Source: Streptomyces sp. MJM8645
GTDB taxonomy: Bacteria > Actinomycetota > Actinomycetes > Streptomycetales > Streptomycetaceae
Assembly (NCBI RefSeq): GCF_001625365.1
Contig: NZ_LJJF01000001.1
Location: 6,436,501-6,500,500 of the forward strand
Length of the DNA: 64,000 nt
Direction: 5' to 3'
The notes beneath the pieces are model-generated. The model did not search any database. It worked only from the letters and a program-made list of their open reading frames with translations, and had not been told where the DNA came from. This document shows, piece by piece, positions 32,252-40,113 of this stretch (its first letter is position 1; every line of letters starts with the position of its first letter). The translations under genes were made by a program, and so were the position numbers.

Positions 32252-33916
32252 TTACGGCTTCGGCCAGCCGTCGACGAAGGAGAGCGTGCGGTGGTACGGC
32301 CCGTCGGGCCCGGTGCTGCGGTAGTCCTCGGTGCTGGTGCCGGTGCGGACGGTGGAGTCGCCGTCGTGGCGGCGGGCGGTGGGGCACAGGGTGTGGTCGA
32401 CGGTGGAGCGTTCGGTGACGTGGCCGCCGGTGGCCGCGGTGCTCTCGCGGTGGTAGCCGAGGTCCATGGCGGTCTGCTGGTCGGTGTTGCCGGCGGCGTC
32501 GTGGGTGACGCGGTAGGTGACGTCCAGCGGTTCGCCCTCGCGCACGGTGGTGGTGCGGTGCGGGCCGCCGCCCCAGGTGGCGGTGGTGCGGGTGAGGTCG
32601 GTGCGGTTGTGCAGGGTCACGTCGTTGCCGCTGTCGCGCAGCTGCTGGGCGGAGCGGAAGGCGAGGTCGTCGCGGACCTCGGTGGTGATCCGGCCGTGCG
32701 AGGTCTGGACCCAGCCGCGGGCGAGGTCGTGCCGGCCGGCGGTGACGGTCCAGTCGCCGCTGCCGCCGCCGTGGTCGGTGAGCCGGGTGTCGACGGCGGC
32801 CTCGGGGGCGACCCGGTGGTCGGTGAGCTGCCCGGTGGTGCGGGCGGCGCCGTGGTCGACGTCGGCGAAGAGGTTGATCTGGCCGGTCCAGGTGTCGTTG
32901 TTCTGCGCCTCGCTGGCGTTCACCGCGATGCCGACGGTGTGCGGGCGGCCGTCGAGCAGCAGTCCGACGTAGGGGGTGAGGTCGAGCCGGTAGGCGGGCA
33001 GGTCGAAGGCGAAGACGCCGGGGACGGGCCGCCAGAGCAGTGGGTCCCACCCGCCGGTGTAGATGACGGGGTAGGGCCAGACCGCGCCGGCCGTCCGCCC
33101 GTCGACGGTGAGCCGCAGTTCGCGGAACGGGCCCTTGCCGCAGGAGCCGAGGCCGGGGTTGGCGCTGACGAAGGCGTCGGGTGCGGAGGCGTAGGCGAAC
33201 TCCTCGCAGGCGCCGCCGCCCCGGGTGTAGACCTCGGCGGTGAGGCGTTCGAGGTTCTGCGGGAAGGTGAGCTCGCGGGTGGCGGCGGGGGCGGCCTGGG
33301 TGAGCGCGAACGGCCCGGTGGTGAGCAGGCGGTCGGCGGCGTGGGCGGCGGGCCGGCGGTCGTTCGCGGTGTAGAAGGTGACACTGGCGCTGATGGTGAA
33401 GACGCCGGTGTAGGTGGCGTCGGTGACGTTGGCGAGGTCGAGGGAGAACGGCTGCGGTCCGGCGGCGAACAGCGGGGCGTAGCGGGTGAGATCGCGCTCC
33501 AGCTTCCATTCGATGCCGTCCTTGGACGGCTCGGGGGTGGAGGAGAGCAGCACCTGGACGCCGCCGACGCGGGCGCTGAAGATGCGGTCGAACTGTCGCC
33601 CGGCGACCTGCCCGTGGAGGTCCAGGACCACCGCCGACCAGGGCCCGGCGCAGTCGGCGGGCGGGGTGAGGGTGGTGGTGTACGGGGTGTCGGGCGGGTT
33701 GCCGTAGCCGTTGCGGAACTGCTGGTCGTGCATCACCTCGACGGTGCAGGAGCGGGTGTCGGGGCGGGTGAGCGGCCGGGTGGCGGTGACCGGGTCGTGG
33801 TAGTCGGTGCCGAAGTCGGCGTGGGCGGGGGCGGCGGCGGTGAGGGTGCCGGCGAGGGTCAGGGCGGCGGCGCCGAGGAGGCGGGCGGCGCGGCGAAGCA
33901 GCGGGCGGACGGCCAA
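32252..33916 (-). CDS. secreted PNGase-A-like peptide-N-glycan amidase
   Basis: A 554-residue secreted protein resembling peptide-N4-(N-acetyl-beta-glucosaminyl)asparagine amidase A. The family-like segments are FSARVGGVQVLLSSTPEP, GIEWKLERDLTRYAPLF, LDLANVTDATYTGVFTIS, AVWPYPVIYTGGWDPLLW, and PAYRLDLTPYVGLL with HTVGIAVN. PNGase A enzymes cut the amide bond between N-glycans and Asn. The start is uncertain. TTG 33916, with GGGGA upstream, gives a clean signal peptide (LLRRAARLLGAAALTLAGTL to AHA). ATG 34009 would add 31 charged residues. A directly following terminator and no co-directional neighbour suggest a single-gene transcript. Confidence 0.75.
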   Translation of the reverse strand: MAVRPLLRRAARLLGAAALTLAGTLTAAAPAHADFGTDYHDPVTATRPLTRPDTRSCTVEVMHDQQFRNGYGNPPDTPYTTTLTPPADCAGPWSAVVLDLHGQVAGRQFDRIFSARVGGVQVLLSSTPEPSKDGIEWKLERDLTRYAPLFAAGPQPFSLDLANVTDATYTGVFTISASVTFYTANDRRPAAHAADRLLTTGPFALTQAAPAATRELTFPQNLERLTAEVYTRGGGACEEFAYASAPDAFVSANPGLGSCGKGPFRELRLTVDGRTAGAVWPYPVIYTGGWDPLLWRPVPGVFAFDLPAYRLDLTPYVGLLLDGRPHTVGIAVNASEAQNNDTWTGQINLFADVDHGAARTTGQLTDHRVAPEAAVDTRLTDHGGGSGDWTVTAGRHDLARGWVQTSHGRITTEVRDDLAFRSAQQLRDSGNDVTLHNRTDLTRTTATWGGGPHRTTTVREGEPLDVTYRVTHDAAGNTDQQTAMDLGYHRESTAATGGHVTERSTVDHTLCPTARRHDGDSTVRTGTSTEDYRSTGPDGPYHRTLSFVDGWPKP

Positions 33917-34066
33917 GGCTGGTCCCCAGGGGTCGGGCGGCCGGCGGGCGCTGCCGCGGGCCGGGTGGGCGGTCCGGGCATCCTTTCGGCGGTGGCATGC
34001 CAGCGTCAAGGATTCGCCGGGGAGGGGGACGCTTCGGGTGCCTGGCGTCGCGGGCCCGGCAAGGGC

Positions 34067-34969
34067 CTAGTCGACCTCCAGGGCCGCCGCCTCCTGCCGG
34101 ATCAGGTCGCGCAGGGTGGCCAGCCGGGGCCGGCGGTCGTCCAGCCGCCACTGCATCTCCAGTGGCAGGGTGGCCCGGCCGTCCAGCCGGACGGTGGCCA
34201 CGTCCTCGGTGAGGTGGCCGGTCATCGAGCCGGGCACCAGCGAGAACGCGCGGTTGCGGGCGAGCAGGTAGAGCCGGGAGCCGACGATCCGCGGCGGGCT
34301 GACCAGCACCGGCGGGTCGACGCCGTGGTCCGCGCACAGGCCGAGCACGTGGTCGTAGTAGCGCGGGTGCTGCTCGCGCGGCCACAGCAGCAGCGGCAGG
34401 TCGCGCAGTTCGCCGAGGCGCACGCTCGTCCGACCGGCCAGCGGGTGGTCCCGGCCGAGGGCGACCCGTACCGGCTCGTCGGCGATCCGCTCCAGTCGGT
34501 AGCCGGCCACCTCGTCGAGGAAGCGGCCGAGGCCGATGTCGGCGAGTTCGGCGGCCAGTGCGGTGGAGACCTGGCCGGTGTCGACGGCGACCTCGGCGGT
34601 GGTGAGTGCGGGCAGCTCCTGTTCGGCGCGGCTGACCACGGCGGGCAGCAGCCGGTTCACCACGCTGGGGGAGGCCACGATCCGGGCCGTCCCCAGCCGG
34701 GACTCCTCGTGCAGCCGTACCCGGGCCAGCAGCGTCTGGGCCTGCCCGAGCAGCCGGGCGCTCTCGGCGGCCATCACCTCGCCGGCCTCGGTCAGCGCCA
34801 CCGAGCGGCGGCTGCGGTCGAAGAGCTCGACACCGACGGTCCGCTCCAGTCGGGCGACCTCCTGGCTGACCGTCGGCTGGGAGATGTGCAGCCGTTCGGC
34901 GGCCCGTCCGAAGTGCAGTGTCTCGGCGACGGTGAGGAAGACCTCAAGTTGACGCAAGGTGAAGCCCAT
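34067..34969 (-). CDS. LysR family transcriptional regulator
   Basis: A 300-residue LysR protein with the N-terminal winged helix (RQLEVFLTVAETLHFGRAAE, ISQPTVSQEVARLE) and a periplasmic-binding-like effector domain from about residue 90. The ATG at 34969 lies 6 nt after TAGGCT on the minus strand (34981-34976), so the mRNA is leaderless. It is divergent from psuG-psuK. The LysR-type palindrome at 34990-35007 lies just upstream of that -10 box and 100 bp before psuG, giving autoregulation and control of pseudouridine breakdown. The effector is presumably pseudouridine or its 5'-phosphate, which is inference. Confidence 0.87.
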   Translation of the reverse strand: MGFTLRQLEVFLTVAETLHFGRAAERLHISQPTVSQEVARLERTVGVELFDRSRRSVALTEAGEVMAAESARLLGQAQTLLARVRLHEESRLGTARIVASPSVVNRLLPAVVSRAEQELPALTTAEVAVDTGQVSTALAAELADIGLGRFLDEVAGYRLERIADEPVRVALGRDHPLAGRTSVRLGELRDLPLLLWPREQHPRYYDHVLGLCADHGVDPPVLVSPPRIVGSRLYLLARNRAFSLVPGSMTGHLTEDVATVRLDGRATLPLEMQWRLDDRRPRLATLRDLIRQEAAALEVD

Positions 34970-34989
34970 GGCCCAAGCCTAAGCCAACT

Positions 34990-35007
34990 CATAGGCCAGA
35001 GCCTATG
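34990..35007. promoter_or_regulatory. LysR box between lysR and psuG
   Basis: CATAGGC-CAGA-GCCTATG is a perfect 7-bp inverted repeat with a 4-nt centre and fits the T-N11-A rule for LysR sites (ATAGGC...GCCTAT). Its left arm begins 9 bp upstream of the lysR -10 box. Confidence 0.7.
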
Positions 35008-35105
35008 GAAAGCCCCAGGACTCATTCTGGATTCCGATGCGAACCGTCCATACGCTGAGCGACACGTTGCCCCACCGCAGTGGCATCTCACAGAGAGATC
35101 CGACC

Positions 35106-36089
35106 ATGACCGGACTGCCCCCCAGCACCCCCGAAGCCGCCGGCTCCGCGCCGGCCACCCGTTCCGCGCGGGCCATCCACGTCTCCGAGGAGGTCGCGCA
35201 GGCCGTGGCCGACGGCCGGCCCGTGGTCGCGCTGGAGTCGACCATCTTCACCCACGGCCTGCCGCGCCCCCGCAACCTGGCCGTCGCGCTGGAGGCCGAG
35301 CGGCAGCTGCGCGAGGCGGGCGTCGTCCCGGCGACCATCGGCGTGCACGCGGGCGTACCCACGGTCGGTCTGAGCACCGAGCAGATCACCGAACTGTCCG
35401 CGACGGACGGCCTGGACAAGGTGAGCCTGCGCGACCTGCCGGTGGTCGCCGCGCTCGGCCGCCACGGCGGCACCACCGTCGCCGCCACCGCCTTCCTCGC
35501 CCACCGGGCGGGCATCCGGGTGTTCTCCACCGGCGGCCTCGGCGGCGTCCACTTCGGCGCCTCCGAGAGCTTCGACGAGTCGGCCGACATGACCACCCTG
35601 GCCGCCACGCCGGTCACCGTGATCAGCGCGGGCGTGAAGTCGATCCTCGACATCCGGGCCACCCTGGAGCGCTTCGAGACCTTCAACATCCCGGTCATCG
35701 GCTACCGCACCCGCAAGTACCCCGGCTTCTACGTCACCGACTCCGGCCACGAGATCAACTTCAGCGTCGAGTCGCCCGAGGAGGCCGCGCGGCTCATCGA
35801 GGCCCGCGACCGCCTCGCCCTGCCGCAGGCCGTCCTGATCGCCAACCCGGTGGACCCCGCCAAGCAGCTGCCGCCGGAGGAGCTCGACGGCATCCTGGAG
35901 CGCGCCTGGGCCGAGGCCGAGCGCCAGGGCGTCACCGGCAACGCCTCCACGCCGTTCCTGCTCGACCACATCCAGCGCGACACCCACGGCCGCAGCCTGG
36001 AGGTCAACGTCGAGGTCTACCGGGGCAACGTCCGGCTCGGCGGCCAGATCGCGACCGCGCTGGCGGCCGCCGCCCGCAGCGGGGCCTGA
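35106..36089 (+). CDS. psuG: pseudouridine-5'-phosphate glycosidase
   Basis: A 327-residue enzyme that splits pseudouridine 5'-phosphate into uracil and ribose 5-phosphate. Diagnostic segments are PVVALESTIFTHGLPRP with the catalytic Glu, GVPTVGLSTEQI, KVSLRDLPVV with an active-site Lys, GIRVFSTGGLGGVHFG, ISAGVKSILDI with the central Lys, and IGYRTRKYPGFY. ATG 35106 has AGAGAGA upstream. The kinase gene starts four bases after its stop. The first 25 residues (APATRSARAIHVS) are extra compared with the E. coli enzyme. Confidence 0.92.
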   Translation: MTGLPPSTPEAAGSAPATRSARAIHVSEEVAQAVADGRPVVALESTIFTHGLPRPRNLAVALEAERQLREAGVVPATIGVHAGVPTVGLSTEQITELSATDGLDKVSLRDLPVVAALGRHGGTTVAATAFLAHRAGIRVFSTGGLGGVHFGASESFDESADMTTLAATPVTVISAGVKSILDIRATLERFETFNIPVIGYRTRKYPGFYVTDSGHEINFSVESPEEAARLIEARDRLALPQAVLIANPVDPAKQLPPEELDGILERAWAEAERQGVTGNASTPFLLDHIQRDTHGRSLEVNVEVYRGNVRLGGQIATALAAAARSGA

Positions 36090-36092
36090 CCC

Positions 36093-36971
36093 GTGCTGGG
36101 GGTGCTCGGCGACCTCGTCGAGGACATCGTCGTCTGGGTCGACGGCCCGCTGCGGCACGGCACCGACTCCAGCGCCCAGGTCTTCCGGCGGCGCGGCGGC
36201 AGCGCGGCGAACGTCGCGAGCTTCGCCGCCGGTCAGTACCCGGCCCGGTTCATCGGCTGCGTCGGCGCCGACCCGGTCGGGGACGGCATCGTCGCCGAAC
36301 TGACCGGGCACGGCGTGGACGTACGGGTCGCCCGGCGCGGCCAGACCGGCAGCATCGTGGTCCTGATCGACCAGGCCGGCGAACGGACCATGCTGCCCGA
36401 CCGCGGCGCGGCCAAGCTGCTGGACCGGGTGCCGGACGAGTGGCTGGCCGGCCTGACCCACCTGCACGTGCCCGCCTACTCCTTCGACGGCGACCCGGTC
36501 GGCCGCTCCGCGGTGGACGCGCTGGTGCGGGTCCGGCGGGCGGGCGGCACCACCTCGGTGGACGCCTCCTCGACCGGCATGCTGGAGCAGTACGGGCGGG
36601 AGCGCTTCCTCGCCCTGCTGGCCGAGTTGGCGCCGACCTTCGTGTTCGCCAACCGGTCCGAGGCGGAGTACCTGGGCCTGCTGGTGGGCGGGCTGCCGGG
36701 GCCGGAGCGGGCCCGGCTGGCGGCCACCACCGTGGTCACCAAGGCCGGCGCCCAGGCGACCACCGTCGACGTGCCCGGGGACGCGCCGTTCACGGTGCCC
36801 GTGCCGCCGGTGAGCGAGGTGCGCGACCTCACTGGCGCTGGGGACGCCTTCGCGGCGGGATTCCTGGCCGGCTTCCTGGAGACCGGCGACCTGCACCTGG
36901 CCGCCGGCCTCGGGCACCGCAGCGCGGCCCGGGTGCTGGCCACGCCGGGGGCCTCGTTCGCGGAGCGATGA
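36093..36971 (+). CDS. psuK: PfkB carbohydrate kinase, probable pseudouridine kinase
   Basis: A 292-residue ribokinase-family enzyme. RRRGGSAANVASFAA and GCVGADPVGDGIVAEL are the N-terminal signature, VVTKAGAQ a mid strand, and DLTGAGDAFAAGFLAG the ATP/catalytic motif with its Asp. Being four bases behind psuG makes pseudouridine the likely substrate, giving the 5'-phosphate for PsuG. GTG 36093 is the start. No pseudouridine importer is adjacent. The last codons and stop are duplicated downstream (CCTCGTTCGCGGAGCG at 36952 and 36972). Confidence 0.85.
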   Translation: MLGVLGDLVEDIVVWVDGPLRHGTDSSAQVFRRRGGSAANVASFAAGQYPARFIGCVGADPVGDGIVAELTGHGVDVRVARRGQTGSIVVLIDQAGERTMLPDRGAAKLLDRVPDEWLAGLTHLHVPAYSFDGDPVGRSAVDALVRVRRAGGTTSVDASSTGMLEQYGRERFLALLAELAPTFVFANRSEAEYLGLLVGGLPGPERARLAATTVVTKAGAQATTVDVPGDAPFTVPVPPVSEVRDLTGAGDAFAAGFLAGFLETGDLHLAAGLGHRSAARVLATPGASFAER

Positions 36972-37010
36972 CCTCGTTCGCGGAGCGGTGACCTCGGGGG
37001 CGGCGTCGGG

Positions 37011-37100
37011 CGGGCTCGGGGCGGCGTTGAGGCTGCGTCGGGGCGGGCTCGGGGCGGCGTTGAGGCTGCGTCGGGGTGGGCTCGGGGCGGCGTCGAGCTG
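37011..37100. repeat. 33-bp tandem repeat after psuK
   Basis: CGGGCTCGGGGCGGCGTTGA plus GGCTGCGTCGGGG repeats at 37011-37043 and 37044-37076, with a partial third copy to 37100. Confidence 0.85.
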
Positions 37101-37110
37101 ACCGTGTGGT

Positions 37111-37136
37111 GGGCGGCCCCGTGCGTGGGGGCCGCC
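37111..37136. terminator. bidirectional terminator psuK/polX
   Basis: GGGCGGCCCC (37111-37120) and GGGGCCGCCC (37127-37136), a 10-bp stem with a 6-nt loop between convergent genes. Confidence 0.75.
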
Positions 37137-37159
37137 CGCCGGGGTGCGCGGTGGCTCGC

Positions 37160-38929
37160 TCAGCGCAGTGCGTCCTTGCGGAGGAAACGTTTCAGCCGCT
37201 GCCAGGGCCAGGTGTTGATCACGTCCTCGGCGGTGAGCCAGCCGCGCTGCGCCGTACCGATGCCGAAGCGCGGGTAGGCGAGCTGCCCGGTCGCGTGGGC
37301 GTCGCTGTCGATCGCGAAGCGGACGCCGTGCCGCTTCGCCCGCAAGACGTCCTCGTCGCGCAGGTCGAGCCGCTGCGGGGAACTGTTGATCTCGATCGCG
37401 GTGCCGGTGCGCGCGGCGGCCGCGAACACCGCGTCCAGGTCGACGTCGATCGGGCCGCGGCGGCCGATCCTCCGGGTGGTGAGGTGGCCGATGACGTGCA
37501 CGTGCGGATTCTCGCAGGCGCGGATCAGACGGCGGGTCTGGGCGGCCCGGTCGGCGGTGAAGTGCGAGTGCACGGAGGCCACGCAGACGTCGAAGCCGGC
37601 CAGGAACCCGGGCGGCCAGTCCACCCCGCCGTCCGGGCCGATGTTCAGCTCGGTGCCGTGCAGGAGGCGCAGCTTCCGGTGGCGGTCGGCGAGTCGGCGC
37701 AGCCGCTCGCGCTGGGCGAGCATCTTCTCGTCCGTCATCCGCTGCATCACCAGGTCCGGGGCGTGGTCGGTGACGGCGTAGTAGGAGTAGCCGCGGGCGG
37801 CCGCGGTGTCGATCATCTCTTCCAGGGTGGCCAGGCCGTCGGTCAGGTCGGTGTGCGTGTGCAGGTCGCCGCGCAGGTCCGACTCCTGGACCAGATCAGG
37901 GAGTTCACCGCGCAGGGCGGCCTCGATCTCGCCCCGGTCCTCGCGCAGCGGCGGCGCGATCCACGGCAGGCCGAGCGCCGCGTACACCTCGTCCTCGGTC
38001 GCGGACGCCACCTTGGCGCCGTCCTCTTTCTCGCCGTCCTCTCCTTCGCGGCCCTCTCCTTCGGCGGTGGTCCGGAACAGGCCGTACTCCGAGAGCTTCA
38101 GCCCGGCCCGGACGGCTATCGTGCGCAGCCTGATGTTGTGCGCTTTCGATCCGGTGAAGTAGACGAGCGCCGCGCCCCAGTCCTCCTCCGGGACGACCCG
38201 CAGGTCCACCTGCACGCCCCCGGTGGTGCGCACCGAGGTCTTGGTCGGACCGCTCGCGATCACCTCGGCCACGTACGGGAGTCCGGTGAGCGCGGCCATC
38301 AGCGGGGCGGAGTCGGCGGCGGTCGCCAGCACGTCGACGTCGCCGACCGTCTCGCGCATCCGGCGCAGCGACCCCGCGTACGCGCAGCGGGTGCAGCCGG
38401 GCACGGCGGACAGCGCGGCGACGAGCTGCTCGGCCAGTTCGGTGGCCGCGTCGAGCAGCGTGCGGCCGCCGGAGCGCCGCAGCAACTCGATGCCGTGCAG
38501 GATCTTCTCGCCGCTGCGCTCGCCGAAGCCCGCCACGCCGGACAGCCGGTCGGAGCGGACCGCCTCGGCCAGGTCGTCGACGGAGGAGATGCCCAGGTCG
38601 CGGTGGAGGGCGAGGGCGCGCTTGGGGCCGACGCCGGGTACGGCCGTCATCTCCCGGACCCCGGACGGGACTTCGGCGCGCAGGGCCTCCAGGGCGGCGA
38701 TCCGCCCGGTGGCGAGGTACTCGGCGACCTTCTCGGCGGTGGACTTCCCGACGCCGGGGATCTGCTGCAAGCCCTTGACGTCCAGGCCGGCGACGTCCTC
38801 GGAGTGGCCGCCCACCGCGCGGGCGGCCTTCTCGTAGGCCCGCGCCCGGAAGGCGTCCCCGCCGGTGATGTTGATCAGGTCGGCGTACTCCTGGAGCAGC
38901 TCCCGCACCTGGTCGTTGAGCCGGGGCAT
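37160..38929 (-). CDS. polX: PolX family DNA polymerase/PHP-domain protein
   Basis: A 589-residue bacterial family X polymerase used in base-excision and gap repair. Residues about 1-80 are the 8-kDa helix-hairpin-helix part (LQQIPGVGKSTAEKVAEYL), followed by a second hairpin (MTAVPGVGPKRALAL). The palm has GSLRRMRETVGDVDVL with the two metal Asp residues and VQVDLRVV with the third. After an acidic linker (about 285-305) comes the PHP domain: GDLHTHTDLTDG, YAVTDHAP, HGTELNIG, CVASVHSHF and AIDSDAHATGQL, all metal ligands, implying 3'-5' exonuclease or phosphoesterase activity. The start is ATG 38929. It is a single gene. Confidence 0.9.
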   Translation of the reverse strand: MPRLNDQVRELLQEYADLINITGGDAFRARAYEKAARAVGGHSEDVAGLDVKGLQQIPGVGKSTAEKVAEYLATGRIAALEALRAEVPSGVREMTAVPGVGPKRALALHRDLGISSVDDLAEAVRSDRLSGVAGFGERSGEKILHGIELLRRSGGRTLLDAATELAEQLVAALSAVPGCTRCAYAGSLRRMRETVGDVDVLATAADSAPLMAALTGLPYVAEVIASGPTKTSVRTTGGVQVDLRVVPEEDWGAALVYFTGSKAHNIRLRTIAVRAGLKLSEYGLFRTTAEGEGREGEDGEKEDGAKVASATEDEVYAALGLPWIAPPLREDRGEIEAALRGELPDLVQESDLRGDLHTHTDLTDGLATLEEMIDTAAARGYSYYAVTDHAPDLVMQRMTDEKMLAQRERLRRLADRHRKLRLLHGTELNIGPDGGVDWPPGFLAGFDVCVASVHSHFTADRAAQTRRLIRACENPHVHVIGHLTTRRIGRRGPIDVDLDAVFAAAARTGTAIEINSSPQRLDLRDEDVLRAKRHGVRFAIDSDAHATGQLAYPRFGIGTAQRGWLTAEDVINTWPWQRLKRFLRKDALR

Positions 38930-39305
38930 GGGGCCAGTCTAGGGCGGCTCCTCGGGCTCCGGCCTGGGCGGCGGCCCTCCGGGCGGGCGAAGGGAGTTCG
39001 TGAGGCCCGGCCCGGGGCCGGCGGCGCCGCGTCGCGGGCCCGGGGCGGCGCCGCGTCGCGGGCCCGGGGCGGCGCTGCGTCGCGGGCCCAGGGCGGGCTG
39101 GGCCGGGCCGGTGGCCGGGCCTGCCCCGCCGGTCGGCGGGTGTGGCATCGGCCGACCGGCGGGGGTGGTGCCCGGTTCGCGTCCCGGAGCCGGATTGTCA
39201 CCCGAACGAGTGAGGTGCAGGCTGACAGCAGGGCCTGGGAAGCGGCCCGCGCCGGTCGGCCGCGGCACTGATGACGGCCGCCGGCGATGCACGAGGGGCA
39301 GGGCG
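38930..39305. other. GC-rich spacer with 24-bp repeat
   Basis: A 376-bp region upstream of both polX and the ATPase-like gene. It contains the 24-bp triplication listed separately and, around 39188-39235, the sequence CCGGATTGTCACCCGAACGAG with GAGTGAGGTGCAGGCTGACAG where a promoter for the rightward gene may lie. No gene is supported. Confidence 0.5.
39025..39096. repeat. 24-bp tandem repeat, three copies
   Basis: CGCCGCGTCGCGGG followed by CCCGGGGCGG repeats exactly at 39025, 39049 and, with two changes, 39073. Confidence 0.85.
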
Positions 39306-40010
39306 ATGGCAAGCGGGAAGCTCTGGGGCTATGTCGCATCGGGGGCCAGGGCGCTCGGCGCCCTCGGCGGGCCGGGTGGCCCCGGCCGTACGGGAGGGCC
39401 CGGCGGCGCGGTGGCGGGCGAGGAGGCCGGACCGTTCAGACCGGGCGAGATGGCCGGGCCCCGGGCGCTGTCCCGGCCGGAACTTGAGCGCGTCGAGTGG
39501 ACCGACCGGCAGGCCGGCTGCGAGCCGCAGGCGCGGCACGTCCAGGTGACCGAGGTGGTCCGCAGGGTGGTGCGCGGCGGCGGCCGGGCGGCGGCGGTGA
39601 CGGCCCGGCTGGCGCCGGGGCTGCCGGTGGTGGTCGGGGACGCCCGGCGGCTGGAGGACGCGCTCGCCGGCCTGGTCGACCACGCGATCCGGCGCAACCC
39701 GCCCGGCGGGCGGGTGCTGGTCCGCGCCGAGGTGGCGGGCGGGCCGGGCCCGGCCGCGACGGCCCTGCGGGCGGCCGGGTTGAGCGGGGCGGCGCGACCG
39801 CGCGGGCGGGTGGAGATCCGGGTGGCCGACCGGGGGTCGTCCGAGCTGCCCGGGGCGCGGGAGTGGCTGCTCGCGGGCGCCCGCGCCGACGGGCCGGTCG
39901 GGCCCGCCGTGCACAGCCTGGTGCTGGCGGCGGGCGGGCGACTGGCGGTGGAGGCCACACCGGGCGGCGGATTGACGGTGGTGCTGCTGCTGGTGGTCGC
40001 GCACGACTGA
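39306..40010 (+). CDS. degenerate histidine-kinase-type ATPase domain protein
   Basis: A 234-residue soluble protein that resembles the ATPase half of a sensor kinase. After a Gly/Ala-rich N-terminus, residues about 80-130 align with the end of a DHp and the N-box (LPVVVGDARRLEDALAGLVD, then HAIRRNPPGGRVLVRA). The metal-binding Asn of the N-box is replaced (VDHA instead of NNA), and the G1 box DxGxG is reduced to VADRGSSELPG. A G2-like GGLTVVLLL ends the chain. There is no His phosphosite, transmembrane helix or response regulator beside it. It may have lost ATP binding. ATG 39306 follows GAGGGGCAGGG. Confidence 0.6.
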   Translation: MASGKLWGYVASGARALGALGGPGGPGRTGGPGGAVAGEEAGPFRPGEMAGPRALSRPELERVEWTDRQAGCEPQARHVQVTEVVRRVVRGGGRAAAVTARLAPGLPVVVGDARRLEDALAGLVDHAIRRNPPGGRVLVRAEVAGGPGPAATALRAAGLSGAARPRGRVEIRVADRGSSELPGAREWLLAGARADGPVGPAVHSLVLAAGGRLAVEATPGGGLTVVLLLVVAHD

Positions 40011-40050
40011 CGGACGGCCGGCGGGCAGCTCTTCGGGGCTCCATCCTTCA

Positions 40051-40107
40051 CCGCAAAGACTTCTTCGCAAAAAACCCTTTGCAAAGATGTCTTTGCGGTT
40101 CTACGCT
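40051..40107 (+). promoter_or_regulatory. ArsR operator and promoter
   Basis: CCGCAAAGAC (40051-40060) and GTCTTTGCGG (40089-40098) are a perfect inverted repeat, and CTTTGCAAAG (40077-40086) is a palindrome of the same half-site between them. TTGCAA (40079-40084) and TACGCT (40102-40107) make a promoter with 17-bp spacing whose start falls on the ATG at 40114. The operator sites cover the -35 box and the spacer, so repression is expected. Confidence 0.75.
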
Positions 40108-40113
40108 CCTGCC

